Below are positions 10,652 to 21,481 of a stretch of DNA of 64,000 nt, piece after piece. The position numbers and the translations under genes were made by a program. Source of the DNA: Tolypocladium sp. Sup5 PDA-1 (Eukaryota; Ascomycota; Sordariomycetes; Hypocreales; Ophiocordycipitaceae); NCBI GenBank assembly GCA_000750105.3, contig JPHH03000004.1, forward strand, positions 1,054,001-1,118,000, given 5' to 3'. The notes beneath the pieces are model-generated. The model worked only from the letters and a program-made list of their open reading frames with translations. It did not search any database and had not been told where the DNA came from. Position 1 is the first letter of the stretch. Each line of letters opens with the position of its first letter.

Positions 10652-12151
10652 ATGACCTTTACGGTTCTCACAGATGAGGAGGTCAGGGCCATCCTCGAGG
10701 GCCTGAACATCGACGACCTGGAAGAGTTTCGACAGGTGCTCGCATCGGCGCTCCATGAGTTCTCGACCAACATCCAGGCCGACGAAGAGGGCGTCTATCA
10801 GCAGCCGCACCGTGTCACGACGCTTCATCCAGGGTCTCAGGCAACGACGCTGTACATGCCGTCATGCGGTCCCGAAGGCATGGGGTGCAAGGGTGAGAAA
10901 TACGAGACTCGTGATAGTGTAGGGGGCCTATGCTAATACACCAATAGTTGTGTCCTTGACCTCGTCCGAGGCAACAAAAGACCCGTCCGTCAAGGCCATC
11001 AGCCCAACCGGTGTGGTGAACCTCTTCGCTCCCGACGGCAAGCCCCTCGGCCTCGTTCACGCGAGCACCCTGACTGCCTTCCGGACGGCCTTGGGCTCAG
11101 CATGCCTCATCAACCGCCGTAACCACGTCAGGACCATCACCGTCTTCGGCAGCGGGATGCAGGCCTACTGGCACGTCCGCCTGGCGCTCATGATGCGCGG
11201 CAGCACCATCAAGCACGTCAATGTCATCAACCGCCGCTTCTCTGACAACGCCGGCGGGATCTTGAAAAAGTTCACCATCATCCCCCAGGCCACCAAGGAG
11301 CGCGAGGGCTGGTCGCACACCAAGTTTGGCATCATGACGTCGACCTTTCACGAGTATGACAGGCTGCTGAAGGAGCAGCTCCGCAGCTCGGACGTCATTT
11401 ACTGCTGCACGCCGTCACGGGAAGAGCTCTTTGATGCGTCGATTCTCACGTCCCATGAGGGCAGGAAAAAGGGCAGGCTGATTGTTGCGGTGGGCAGCTA
11501 TACCCCTGAAATGAGGGAACTGCCGGAGGGATTGCTGGTCCAGGCCACGAAACACCACGACAGGCATCACCGGCACTTCCACAAGCACGCCGAGGAGGCG
11601 GGCGTCATCATTGTCGATACCCTGGATGGAGTTTTGAAGGAGGCTGGTGAGATCATCTCCGCCAAGATTGGCCCGAATCAGCTGGTCGAGTGAGTATTGG
11701 CAACATTACCCAGCGTCTATCACTGTACTGACGAGACTGCAGACTTGGTGAGCTCGTCATGCTCCATCGCCTAGCTATTGAAGAATCCGAGACAGAAACC
11801 ACCGGCTCCCAGACCCCCGTCTCATTGGAAGCCGAGTCGTTAGACTTTAGCGACAGGACGCCCTCCATGTCCACCGTCTACAGCGACCCCCCGCAACGGC
11901 CAGGCAGCCCCTCGACTTCAACGTCCCCAGGTCACAGCCGCAAACCCAGCTTCACATTGCCGTTCCGAAGCAGCTCTGGCAGTTCGTCCGAAGCCGAGAA
12001 GAAGAAGGAGGACTCGCTCGCTCGATGGCTGAGGGACGGAACGGTCGTGTACAAGAGCGTGGGACTTGGTCTCATGGATCTGGTGGTTGGGATGCATCTG
12101 GTCAAGGTCGCCAACGACAGGAAGATTGGCACGCAGATCAAAGGATTCTGA
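10652..12151 (+). CDS. Ornithine cyclodeaminase / mu-crystallin family protein with a disordered insertion
   Basis: Three exons, 10652-10892, 10948-11689 and 11743-12151, give 463 residues. The fold is that of the ornithine cyclodeaminase/mu-crystallin family (NAD(P)-dependent enzymes acting on amino or imino acids). Supporting features are an N-terminal TVLTDEEVRAIL segment, the dinucleotide-binding motif VFGSGMQA at about 147-153, VDTLDGVLKEAGE near 310, and the final VVYKSVGLGLMDLVVG helix at about 429-444. Between the last two, residues ~341-425 form an 85-residue Ser/Pro/Thr-rich, probably disordered insertion that typical bacterial members lack. Substrate cannot be assigned. Fungal paralogues are often annotated simply as mu-crystallin-like. 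Confidence 0.88.
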
Positions 12152-12391
12152 AGGGGAGGTCGCATTAACTTGTGCAGTTATTTACGAAAGGCCATAGGAG
12201 TGACGGCTACCGAGGACTACAGAACTAGATTCTACGAGGTACGGAGATGATACGATTGATTGAATGGATCACGGTCACCAAAGAATGCGGTTTGGTATAA
12301 AGTCATCGGCGATGCCGCCCGTGGATTCATGACAAATGGGAACATTCTATTCATACAATGGATATCCAACCTTATAGCCCGGTCCATTCTT

Positions 12392-13774
12392 TTACTCCGC
12401 AACCCAAACAGCGCTCATGCCCATACCCGTGCCGATGCACATGGACGTGTTGCCAACCTTCTTTCCTGTCCGCTTCAGCTCGTACAGCAGCGTGGAGACC
12501 TGTCGGGCACCGGTGCAGCCCAGCGGGTGACCGAAGGCGATGGCACCACCCTTGGGGTTGATCTTCTCGTGGGGGATGCCCAGCTGGTTGGCGCTCCACA
12601 GGCACTGGCTGGCAAAGGCCTCGTTGATCTCGTAGATGTCGACGTCGTCCTTGGAGATGCCGGCCAGCTCGTTGGCCTTGGGGATGGCCTTCCAAGGGCC
12701 CTGGCCCATGAGGAGGGGCTTGACGCCGACGATGGAGGCGCAGACGTACTTGCCGATGATCTTCTGACCGAGCTTCTCGGCGGTGGAGCGCTTCATGAGC
12801 AGCACGGCGGCGGCGCCGTCGGAGATTTGGCTGGCGTTGCCGGCGTGGATGCTGCCGTCGGCGGCAAAGGCAGGGCGGATCTTGCCCAGGGACTCGGCGG
12901 TGATGCCGTCGCGGACGCCATCGTCGCGGGCGACGGTGATCTCCTTGGTCTCGCCGGTCTTGGGGTCCTCGAACTTGACCTTGAGGGGCGCAATCTCGTC
13001 GTCAAAGAGGCCCTCCTTTTGCGCCTTGACGGCCTTTTGGTACGAGTTGGCAGCGAAGGCGTCTTGGTCGGCGCGGGAGACCTTGAGGTCCTTGGCCATG
13101 TCCTCGGACAGGACACCCATGGGGACCTTGCAGTTGGCGGCCTCGACGTTGGCCTCGAAGGCCTCGGAGAACTCGGTGACGGCACCAGGGCCGTACTGGA
13201 GGGACATGCTCTCGACGCCGGCGCCGATGCCGACGTCAATCATGCCAGCCTTGATCTGGTTGGCGACGTCGACGCAGGCCTGGAGGCCGGACGAGCACTG
13301 GCGGTTCAGGGTGCGCACGGCCGTTGTCTCAGGGAAGCCGGCGACCAAGCTGGCGGCGCGCATCTCGGTGGCGCCGCCGCCGGGGGCCAGGACGGTGCCG
13401 ACGCAGATGTCCTCGACGAGCGCGGGGTTGATCTTGGATCGCTCGATGACGGCCTTGAAGATGCCGGCAATGAGGTCGGCGGCCTGGGTGTCCTTGAAAC
13501 CGCCCTTGCCACCCTTGGTAAAGGCGCTTCGGCAGGCGGCAGTGACGACGACCTGGGGGCGTGGTTAGCAGATGTATAGGTATTGCGCCGGCGGATCTGG
13601 ATGACATACATCGTCGGGACGCTTCTCGAGGATCCTGTCACGGCCGCCAGCGGTCGGGTTGCCAGAGATCTGGCCTCCAATCTGAGAGATTCTGTCGAGG
13701 GCTGCCGCGATTTATCAGTTAGCACCTTTGCGATCGATGAAGCTCTTGGGGTGGCGATGTGACTTACCACCCAT
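12392..13774 (-). CDS. 3-ketoacyl-CoA thiolase, peroxisomal (beta-oxidation)
   Basis: Three exons, 13774-13768, 13701-13610 and 13552-12392, give 419 residues, normal for the family. The enzyme cleaves 3-ketoacyl-CoA to acetyl-CoA in the last step of peroxisomal beta-oxidation (yeast Pot1/Fox3 family). Catalytic features are the nucleophile in NRQCSSGLQ, the NEAFA motif, and the GHPLGCTG motif near the C-terminus. The first coding exon is only 7 nt (ATGGGTG); the second starts with RISQIGGQI (residues 6-14), a PTS2-like peroxisome signal. The C-terminus (VWVAE) is not a PTS1, so import would depend on that N-terminus. The gene converges on the cyclodeaminase gene, with 240 bp between stop codons. 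Confidence 0.93.
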
Positions 13775-13874
13775 CTTGACGGTTGCGGAGAGGTGTGAGG
13801 ATTGATGGAAATGGGAAGAAATTCGGTAGTGGTACAGGCGTCTGATGCAACGGAGACTTGCTGGGAGGAGGAGG

Positions 13875-13882
13875 ATATATAG
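13875..13882 (-). promoter_or_regulatory. TATA-like box of the thiolase gene
   Basis: CTATATAT on the minus strand lies about 100 nt upstream of the thiolase ATG. Confidence 0.5.
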
Positions 13883-13913
13883 CACGTCCAGGTATAAACT
13901 CTCCGTCGGTAGA

Positions 13914-13973
13914 CCTCGGCGTGGAAGATGGACTCGGAGACCCGCTGACATCAGCTGCGATGCTCGACCGAGG
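13914..13973. promoter_or_regulatory. Two candidate fatty-acid response elements (CCTCGG / CCGAGG)
   Basis: CCTCGG at 13914-13919 and its complement CCGAGG at 13968-13973 lie 140-200 nt upstream of the thiolase ATG. In Aspergillus, FarA/FarB bind this core upstream of peroxisomal beta-oxidation genes. The placement and gene fit, but a 6-mer is expected often by chance. Confidence 0.45.
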
Positions 13974-13982
13974 CATCCAGAG

Positions 13983-14796
13983 GCGTGGGTCTTGGCACCA
14001 ACCGCCCGCGTTTTAGCGCCTCTTTCACATGCCATGGCGTTGCCCCGAACCCCGACCCCAGCATTGTGGACTTTTGGACGTTTTTGGGTTGCCGTGCCCG
14101 TCACGAGGGGCCCCAGCTGGAGGTGAAGATGTGCCGAGTTTCTCCAGCCGGGGAGCCGCCGATGGCGAGAGTTCCATTGTTCTATGCATGGGGTTCTTCA
14201 CAAGCGTTTTCTGACGGGCAGGTGACTTGAGCCGGCTGTTATTAATACACGGTAACCCGCACGTGCTAGTTCCAGCATTTTCCTTCTTGACGCTCTCATC
14301 TATTTCCAGCTGATGAATGTCATTGAATGTATGGGGAGGCGACGGTTGATGTGGAATCGAGTTTCTTTTGACCGGCTTTTCAAATGGCAACTTGTGCTAC
14401 TAATGGTCCGAACAAAAACAGCAACCATCTTTCAACTACTACTTGCTTGGTCTGTCGAGCGGACCCGGAGCAAACTCGACTCTCCGCGCCGATGTGTTTG
14501 ACGCAAGTGGAAGACTGAACATGACAATTCTCCGTTCCATTCGATGCAATCTGATTCAGGCCATCTTCTTTGGGTCATGGTTTGCCAAGTCTGATGAGAC
14601 GGCGGGCTTTCGCGATAAGGAGACTCACAACGACGAGACTTTCTCAGAGCGAATATCGCAAACGTGAATTCTCGTGACATCTTTTACATCGGTAAAGACA
14701 GCAACTGCCTCACATCTCTCCTCTACACCTCAACGCCACGCCGCCCAACATCATCGTTTCAGCCACATACAAAGACATAAACCACCCAAATAACAA
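13983..14796. other. Intergenic region between the thiolase promoter and the MsrB 3' end; no gene seen
   Basis: About 0.8 kb with only short unrelated reading frames. It probably holds the distal thiolase promoter and the MsrB 3' untranslated region. Confidence 0.55.
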
Positions 14797-15469
14797 TCAG
14801 GCCTTGCTGTCCTTGGGGCCGCCCTGGGTCGCCTTGTCGTCGGGCGCAAAGTTCAGGCTGACGCTGTTGACGCAGTGCCGCTCGTCGGTCGGCGTCGCAA
14901 AGCCCTCGCCCTTGAAGACGTGGCCGAGGTGGCCGCCGCAGTTGGTGCAGACAATCTCCGTCCTCGCCATGCCAAACGCCTTGTCCTCGTGCCTGGTGAC
15001 CGCGCCGGGGATACTGTCAAAGTACGCCGGCCACCCGCAGCCCGACTTGAACTTGTGGTTGGCCTTGTAGAGCGGCGTGTTGCAGCCGGCGCAGGTGTAG
15101 ACGCCCTCCTCGGGATAGTGCTTGTCGAACTTTCCGGAACCCGGAGGCTCCGTGCCCTTTTCTCTGAGGATGCGAAACTGCTCTGCGGAGTGTTAGCGGG
15201 ATGCTCGTAGATGATGAGTGGTTACTTGAGGACTGCATACCTTTGTTGAGGACGGCGCGCCACTCGTCATTCGAGCGCTGATCGGGATACGCCATCTTGG
15301 AGGACTTTGAGGAGGAAGAGCCGAACAGAGAGCCCAAGAAGGGAATCCCAGACATAGAGCGCAAAGGAACTGGTCGAAGGCGGGTAAGATGCGCTTGAGG
15401 CGGGGATCTAATGCGGGTCAAGTTGGAGAAGGCGTAGCGAACGGTTGAGAGGAATGGTGCAAATCGCAT
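14797..15469 (-). CDS. Peptide-methionine (R)-S-oxide reductase MsrB
   Basis: Two exons, 15469-15241 and 15182-14797, give 204 residues. MsrB reduces the R form of methionine sulfoxide in proteins. The zinc-binding CAGC and CTNC pairs, the GCGWP motif, the GHLGHVF motif and the resolving/catalytic RHCVNSVSL segment (Cys ~180) are all present. The core starts near residue 60 (AYPDQRSNDEWRAVLNK). The first ~40 residues are Arg-rich with no acidic residues and look like a mitochondrial presequence. In-frame ATGs at residues 39 and 59 would give a cytosolic form, so dual localisation from alternative starts is plausible. A CTATATAT box lies about 45 nt upstream of the first ATG. Confidence 0.9.
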
Positions 15470-16150
15470 GGAAGGCGAGTAGCAATGGGTTGTTCACAGA
15501 GCGACGATGGAGATATATAGCTGCGCGAGCGAGTTCTGACGTTGGCAACGGTGATGATTCAAGACCAACGGCGGCCCGGGTCCAGGAGTGACAAATCGAG
15601 GCGGCTCAGCATCTGGCGTGGAATCGACTTTGGAATCACTTGCATCATTGAACTGCAACAATTGGAGACTAGCGTGTGGGTTGCCGCCACCCGGACGTCG
15701 CGCCTCTCCGCAGCCCAAATCCAGGCAAAGCGCTGAAGTTGACACTTCTGCCTGCTGGGAGTAATTTGAGGTACGATTTCTCAATCTTGGAGCCTGGCAG
15801 CGAAAGTTCGAAAGCTGCAGCCTTGGATGCGAGATTGCACATAAAATCTGAACGGTCGCCACTGAAGGATGTCACTTGAGTGTGGTGAGCAGAGTTGGTT
15901 GTTGCCTGAGGTTAACCTGGCAATCTTGCACCAGGGGCTAGTGGCTGATGTGGTAAAGTTACCCCAAGGGCCCAAACGACGGGGGTGACATTTCATGGAA
16001 TTGCCGCCACCGCAGCACACGACTCCCTCATTTCACTGCACCGCGCCGCCAGCTGGCTCGAGATCCAACCCCCCTAGCGCAATCGATTTCGACGGCGTTC
16101 TTCCTCGCTAGACGATCAGCGACCCGCAGCATACAGCGATACGAGGCACC
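15470..16150. promoter_or_regulatory. Divergent promoter region between MsrB and the ArfGAP gene
   Basis: 681 bp between the two start codons. A TATA-like CTATATAT (minus strand, 15513-15520) faces MsrB. No coding potential was recognised. Confidence 0.55.
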
Positions 16151-17931
16151 ATGTCGAGACGGGTGGCCCCTAACCCCGCCGCTGAGCGGGCGGCGCAGAA
16201 CCAGGCCACCATCAAGAGCCTCTTGAAGCTGGAATCCAACAAGGTCTGCGCCGATTGCAAGAGGAACAAGCGTGCGTCGAGGCCTCTCCCGTGAAGCTCA
16301 CCGCCGCCCCGTACTGACACGCGATTGCGGCTGCAGATCCGCGATGGGCTTCGTGGAACCTTGGCATCTTCGTCTGCATCCGATGCTCGGGCATCCACCG
16401 CGGGATGGGCACCCATATCAGCAGAGTCAAGTCCGTCGACCTCGACTCCTGGACCGACGAGCAGCTCCAGAGCGTCCTGAACTGGGGAAACGCCCGCGCA
16501 AACAAGTACTGGGAAGCCAAGCTGGCCTCTGGCCACGCCCCGTCCGAAGCCAAGATCGAGAACTTTATCCGCACAAAGTACGAGCTGAAGCGCTGGGTCA
16601 TGGACGGACCCATGCCCGACCCGGCGTCCTTGGATGTCGACGGCGACGACGACGTGCCCCTCAGCTTGGTCAAGGAGAAGCAGGTGATTGAGAGAAAGGA
16701 GTCGATCAGGAAGGCGTCGGTCGGAAACTCGCAGGCTCCTCGAAGCATCCCCGCCCCTGAAGGCGACCTGATCGGCGGAGCCGACCCCATCCCCTCTCGG
16801 GCGAGCACTGCTGGCCCCCCAGCTACCAGGGTTGCGCCCAAGGCAGAACCTGCGGCGCCGAAAACGACGAATACTAAGGATTCTTTGCTTGGCTTGGACT
16901 TCCTGGGAGGAGCAACTGCGCCGCCCCGACCGTCGAGCACCCCTGGAGCCACCTCGCCTGGTGGACAGTCGCGGCCCGACTTGAAGCAGTCCATCTTGTC
17001 TCTCTATGCATCGGCTCCCAAGCCTCAACCTCAACCACAGCAGACGGTGCAACACCAAGGGGCATTTGGTGGCATGGGATCGCCGACCATGGGCCACCAA
17101 CAGCAAGGCTCCGTCGGCGGCTTCAACGATGCGTTTAGCAGCTTGAGCATGTCCAACACGACAAGTCCCCGGCAACCTGCCGCCGACCCCTTTGCGAACC
17201 TCGGAGGCGTTTCTTCAAGCAGCCGGGCAACGCCACCAGCATCAAACAGCAGCGCATTCGGCGGGCTGAGCGGAGGAGGTTTCTTCGACGCGAAGCCGGC
17301 CCCACCGCCGGCCCCGTCCCATCAGCAGAAGCCGTCCAACTCTGGATTTGGCGGATTCAGCTCGTTCTCGTCCCCTCCCCCGACGCAGCCAGCGGTAGCA
17401 CCCAAGCCTGCTCAGGCGCCCTCGTCTGCCATGGGAGATCTATTCGACTTGTCTTCGCCAGTCGCCCAGACGACATCGCCGCCACCAACCTACACTGCTC
17501 CTGCAGCCACGAACTCGGTGTTTAATCTCTCTTCCCCTCCGATTAAGCCTGCAAACCCTTCTCTGGCGGCGAACACGACGAGCTCGACCGCCTTTGGAGG
17601 AGCAGGCATTTCAGGGGTTGACGTCTGGGGCGGAAATGCGTGGAGCACACCGGACACGACCAGTGCGCCTCCACCAGCGAAGAAGAGCCCAGAGTTGACA
17701 AAGACTACGTCGAACAACATGGGATGGGGAAACGGCGGAGGTTTCGCGAGCACCCCGATTGTGCCTGGGTCGAGCGGCGGCTTCAACCCAGCGCCCAAGG
17801 TGGCCGCAGACGAGGAGTTTGGCGGCTGGGCTAGCAGCACAGCGCCGTCGGCTTCGGGCAACGGCGCCGCTCCCAAGGCCTCTGGCGGTTTCGGGGCAGA
17901 CGAGGATCTGTTCTCCAACGTGTGGCAGTAG
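16151..17931 (+). CDS. Age2-type ArfGAP (ADP-ribosylation factor GTPase-activating protein)
   Basis: Two exons, 16151-16271 and 16337-17931, give 571 residues. The ArfGAP zinc finger occupies about residues 20-140. It has Cys33/Cys36 and Cys54/Cys57, the RWASWNLGIF core, and the arginine finger in SGIHRGMG (Arg62). These are the Age2/SMAP features for stimulating GTP hydrolysis on Arf in post-Golgi vesicle formation. From ~residue 190 to the C-terminus the protein is Gly/Ser/Pro/Phe-rich and disordered, with repeated FGG and SSFGG-like elements that could be adaptor-binding peptides. The intron splits the zinc finger between the two Cys pairs. The gene converges on SFT1. Confidence 0.92.
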
Positions 17932-18298
17932 AGGGCCAATAATGAATGTCAAGCGACGACGGTGGATTCTTTGAACACGATGCTGGCGGGCATGTCATGG
18001 GCGTTTTGCATGTTTGGAGTCCAGTTAGATTGCAACGTAGGGGTAGAGTTGCAAAATTATCATGAATTATATGAGGACGACCGCGCCGTAAGAGTCTGAG
18101 CCACGAAATTGCATCCCACTTGCTAACGCCAACCATATGCCGAGGGTATTTGCTCCGTGCAACCCATCCAAGGATCCCGCTTTATCTCGCCGCCCCCTGC
18201 GGGACACTTCTCGTCTGCCGCAACCAGACCTCCTGGACCCCGTATCCGTGTGATCGCCGCTGTCTGTAAGCCTGAAACAAAAGCATCGCCCGCGGCAT
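17932..18298. other. Convergent 3' region between the ArfGAP and SFT1 genes
   Basis: 367 bp between stop codons, holding both 3' untranslated regions. No coding or RNA feature was recognised. Confidence 0.6.
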
Positions 18299-18660
18299 TC
18301 AAAATACCAGCTTCAACCCGTAGTACAGCACGAGGAAGACGGCGATGACGATGCCCGAGAGCTTGAGGATGGCGACCTTGTTGCCCGAGGCGGCCATGCG
18401 GGTGAGGCGGCCGGCGGAGCCCTTCATCTGGGTCGTCATGGAGGAAAAGGTATCGGACTGCGCGGCGGTTAGCACGGTTTGCGCCTCTCATCAGTATCCC
18501 GCGGCGGTCTGGCCGGCCGACGTACGGTGTTGTCGATGACATCCTGGGCGCGCGCGTTGTCGTAGATGTCGATGGTGACGCCGCGCAGGGCGGACACCTT
18601 GGCGGAGAGCTCGCCGAGGCGGGCGTTGTTTTGCTGCTCGCGCTCGTAGGCTTCGGACAT
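18299..18660 (-). CDS. SFT1: Sft1/Bet1-type Golgi Qc-SNARE
   Basis: Two exons, 18660-18526 and 18457-18299, give 97 residues. It is a tail-anchored SNARE: coiled-coil SNARE motif at about residues 8-70, with Gln39 the likely zero-layer residue, then a hydrophobic anchor at about 76-93 and only a few residues beyond. Sft1 acts in retrograde transport within the Golgi. The motif GVTIDIYDNARAQDVIDNT and the overall size fit Sft1 better than Bet1. It converges on the ArfGAP gene, another Golgi traffic factor, although the pairing may be accidental. Confidence 0.88.
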
Positions 18661-19540
18661 GGCGGCGGCGGGAGGGATCGGGGCAGGGGAGCAGCGTCTG
18701 TCGCCGGGCTCGTTCCTCGTCGTCCTCGTCGTCGTCGGCGGCGTCGGCGGGCGCGGGCTGAGTTAGCCGCAGGGTTCGTAAGCCAAGTACGTATTAGCGG
18801 TGGCCAGCGCGCCGTCAGACGGTACAACACAAGCAGGCGCTGCAGGCGGGCGTTGTCGCAGTCGGCAGCTTTCGTCGTCGACGTTCGTCGCGGTCAGGGG
18901 CGGAGCCGGCGAAACTGGAGATGGTGGCGGGTTGAGAGCCGAGACTGGACTGGGGGGCGGCGATGACGCTAGGGGCTGGGGGGTGGGCTTGCACCGCCAC
19001 ACGCGCCACGCGGCCAAGAAGCTCCATCATGGCCCATCTGACTGTGTCTGCCCTGGATCCACGACTTTATGTGTTATTGAACTGCCGCCTCAACAGAGTA
19101 AACTGAAGAAACGTCGCTGTTTGGCGGCTTGTAGATGTGCGTGACGAATGCTGGGATCCTCAGTTGAACCGTGGCCTTGGATATTGCTTGCCCAGTGGGA
19201 GCTTGTCACTCGGCAGTGCTGTTTAGTGGCCGTCTTTCACAGCCAGTCTGGCGACTATCAAGTCTTGTCAGCAGTCGATGGGATGCCTCCGTAGCTCCAG
19301 TGGTGTCGGCGCGCCAGTTAGCGCTCTAGGTGTCGTTCGTTAGCGGGCTGCCTTCCATTGTCATCGGTGCTGCAGACTCCCCCGCCACCCCGCGCTCCCA
19401 TGGATCCATTACTTCATGCCACCGAGCCACATCGTGAGCGGCGTCGTCACTCAGGTTCCTGCACCTACCTGACCGATTTGCCGCCTCGAAGATCGTGAAG
19501 ATAGCCTGTTGAGCTGTGGTTCTCGCGACCAACCTTCAGC
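18661..19540. promoter_or_regulatory. Divergent promoter region between SFT1 and the SYLF-SH3 gene
   Basis: 880 bp. The part next to SFT1 (18661-18760) is a CGG/CGT-rich low-complexity leader. A tRNA A-box look-alike near 19290 has no matching B box. No gene was recognised. Confidence 0.5.
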
Positions 19541-20882
19541 ATGGGCATCGAAAACCCCTTTCCGTCGTCACTGCCGTGTATGTCCCGCCTGTCCTCCCCG
19601 TGAAGCGCTCTCGCTTCGCTTCGCAGCTCGTCACTGACCATGGCTCCCTTGCACAGCGGAATGCAAGAAGTGCGCCAACATCCTCAGATCCTTTGTCAAT
19701 CCTGACAATAAACGCGACAAACGCGACCTCGCCGCGGTCATCCCGCCGTCGGTCCTCTCCAATGCCAAGGGCCTCGCCATCTTGACCGTCCTCGGCGGCG
19801 GCTTCATCGGATCCGCGCGCGGCGGCAGCGGCCTCGTTGTCGCTCGACTGCCCGATGGCTCGTGGAGCGCCCCGAGCGCCATCGGCTTTGTGGGCGCCGG
19901 CTTTGGCGGGCTGATCGGGGCTCAGCTCGTCAACTTCGTCTTCGTCCTCAACAACACCAGCGCCGTCAAGACGTTTGCGCAAGCCGGCTCGCTGACGCTG
20001 GGCGGCAACGTGTCCCTGGCGGCTGGTCCGGTCGGGCGCACCGCGGAGGCGGCTGGCGCGGCCTCGCTCAAGAGCGTGGCGGGCATCTTCAGCTACTCCA
20101 GGTCGATTGGCTTGTTCGCCGGTGTCTCGCTCGAGGGCTCCGCCATCATCGAGCGCCGGGACACCAACGAGTCGTTATACGGCACGCGATACACGGCGGC
20201 ACAGATCTTGACGGGTTCCGTGAGCCCGCCCCCGGGCGCCCAGCCCCTCATGACCGTTCTCAGCGACAGAATCTTTAGCGGCATGAGGGCTGGTTCCATG
20301 ACCGACGACGCAATGTACAACGACACCCCCGTCTACGCCAGTGAACACGACGACGTCGTGTGGGCGGGCCGCCGAGGCAGTGCTCTGGGAGAGGGCGTGC
20401 AAAGGGATCGCACCGGCGGTACTGGTTCTGGCGAGTTTGGGCGGCCGCCGCGATCCAGCACGTGGCAGGACGACGTGTACGACCGGCCAAACCGTGGCGC
20501 CATTTCACGCTCCAGCACGTTCAATTCTAGAGGAGGCGACGACAGCTATGTCTACAAAGACAGCCCCGGTACCGAGAAGAAGGTCGGTCCGGGGCGGCCG
20601 GCGGCGCCCAAGCCCAACTTTGGAGCGAAGAAGGCCATGTTGAACAAGAACGAGGCGGTAGCACTGTACAACTTTGACGCGGACCAACCTGGCGATCTGG
20701 GCTTCAAGAAGGGGGAGGTCATCACGGTGTTGAAGAAGACTGACAGCGACAACGACTGGTGGTATGTTTGCAGCCCCGAACACTTTCTCACAACTCGCCT
20801 AACGCAAAGTGACTGCAGGACCGGCATGATTGGATCAAGGCACGGTATATTTCCCAGCAACTACGTCAAGATGAAGGAGTAG
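19541..20882 (+). CDS. SYLF and SH3 domain protein, Ysc84/Lsb3 type
   Basis: Three exons, 19541-19577, 19657-20761 and 20819-20882, give 401 residues. The N-terminal SYLF (lipid- and actin-binding) domain spans about residues 10-220, with ECKKCANILRSF, GLAILTVLGGGF and SIGLFAGVSLEGSAI. A charged Ser/Gly-rich linker follows. The C-terminal SH3 domain covers about 344-401 (AVALYNFDADQPGDLGF ... FPSNYVKMKE) and is split by the last intron inside its WW pair. Yeast Ysc84 and Lsb3 act at cortical actin patches with the WASP protein Las17. The start MGIENPFPSSLP matches the family's usual N-terminus. Confidence 0.92.
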
Positions 20883-21481
20883 AGGCGCCGTTGGCGCTCG
20901 CTTGAGTCACCTCACGCCATCCGGGCACCATTTGTTGCCATATCAACACAAATTGCAAATCATTTCGTTGACATTCATCGTTCAATGGGGAAACGCACGC
21001 TCTTGGGTCTTCCTTTCGCATACCACCGCAAACAGGGAACCATTGCCACTACTTTTTCTTGCCGTTTGCGCCTTTTCGCAGCGGACGTCTATGATGTAAG
21101 AGCCTAGCAGCGGAAAACGATGTGTTTCATTTTAAGGGAATGGCTGTTGGTTTAGAGATATCCACTGCGACATGTTTCTGTGGACTTGATGCAGTTCTTC
21201 AAGTTCATGATAGGTAGCTCTCTGCAAGCAGTGTAGGAAATCCTCATTTGTATCGCAACTCTGTAACTTAGTACCCAACCTGCTAGGACGACTGCCGAAT
21301 CGGAAAGGACCCAATGCCTCACACATTGTTGTCCACTTACAACGCCAGGCGGGCAGTGGATATCGGATTTTCCTCTAACCAACCTGGCATACCGGCCTTT
21401 TCCGTCACTCGCCCATAAGCCCCCGCATGAAGCCCTTCACTCAACACACGCTCGTACGTCCGGCCTTTATTGTCGATTAAA
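20883..21481. other. Intergenic region with the 3' end of the SYLF-SH3 gene and the MFS promoter
   Basis: 599 bp; no coding potential recognised. The sequence next to 21482 (GATTAAAATGG) gives a favourable start context for the MFS gene. Confidence 0.5.

Noticed and set aside
12260..13579. 439-codon plus-strand frame opposite thiolase
   Set aside because: Leu/Gly/Ala/Asp-rich antisense shadow; the minus strand is an intact thiolase.
19290..19360. tRNA-like A box (TAGCTCCAGTGG) near 19290
   Set aside because: No matching B box or cloverleaf could be drawn.
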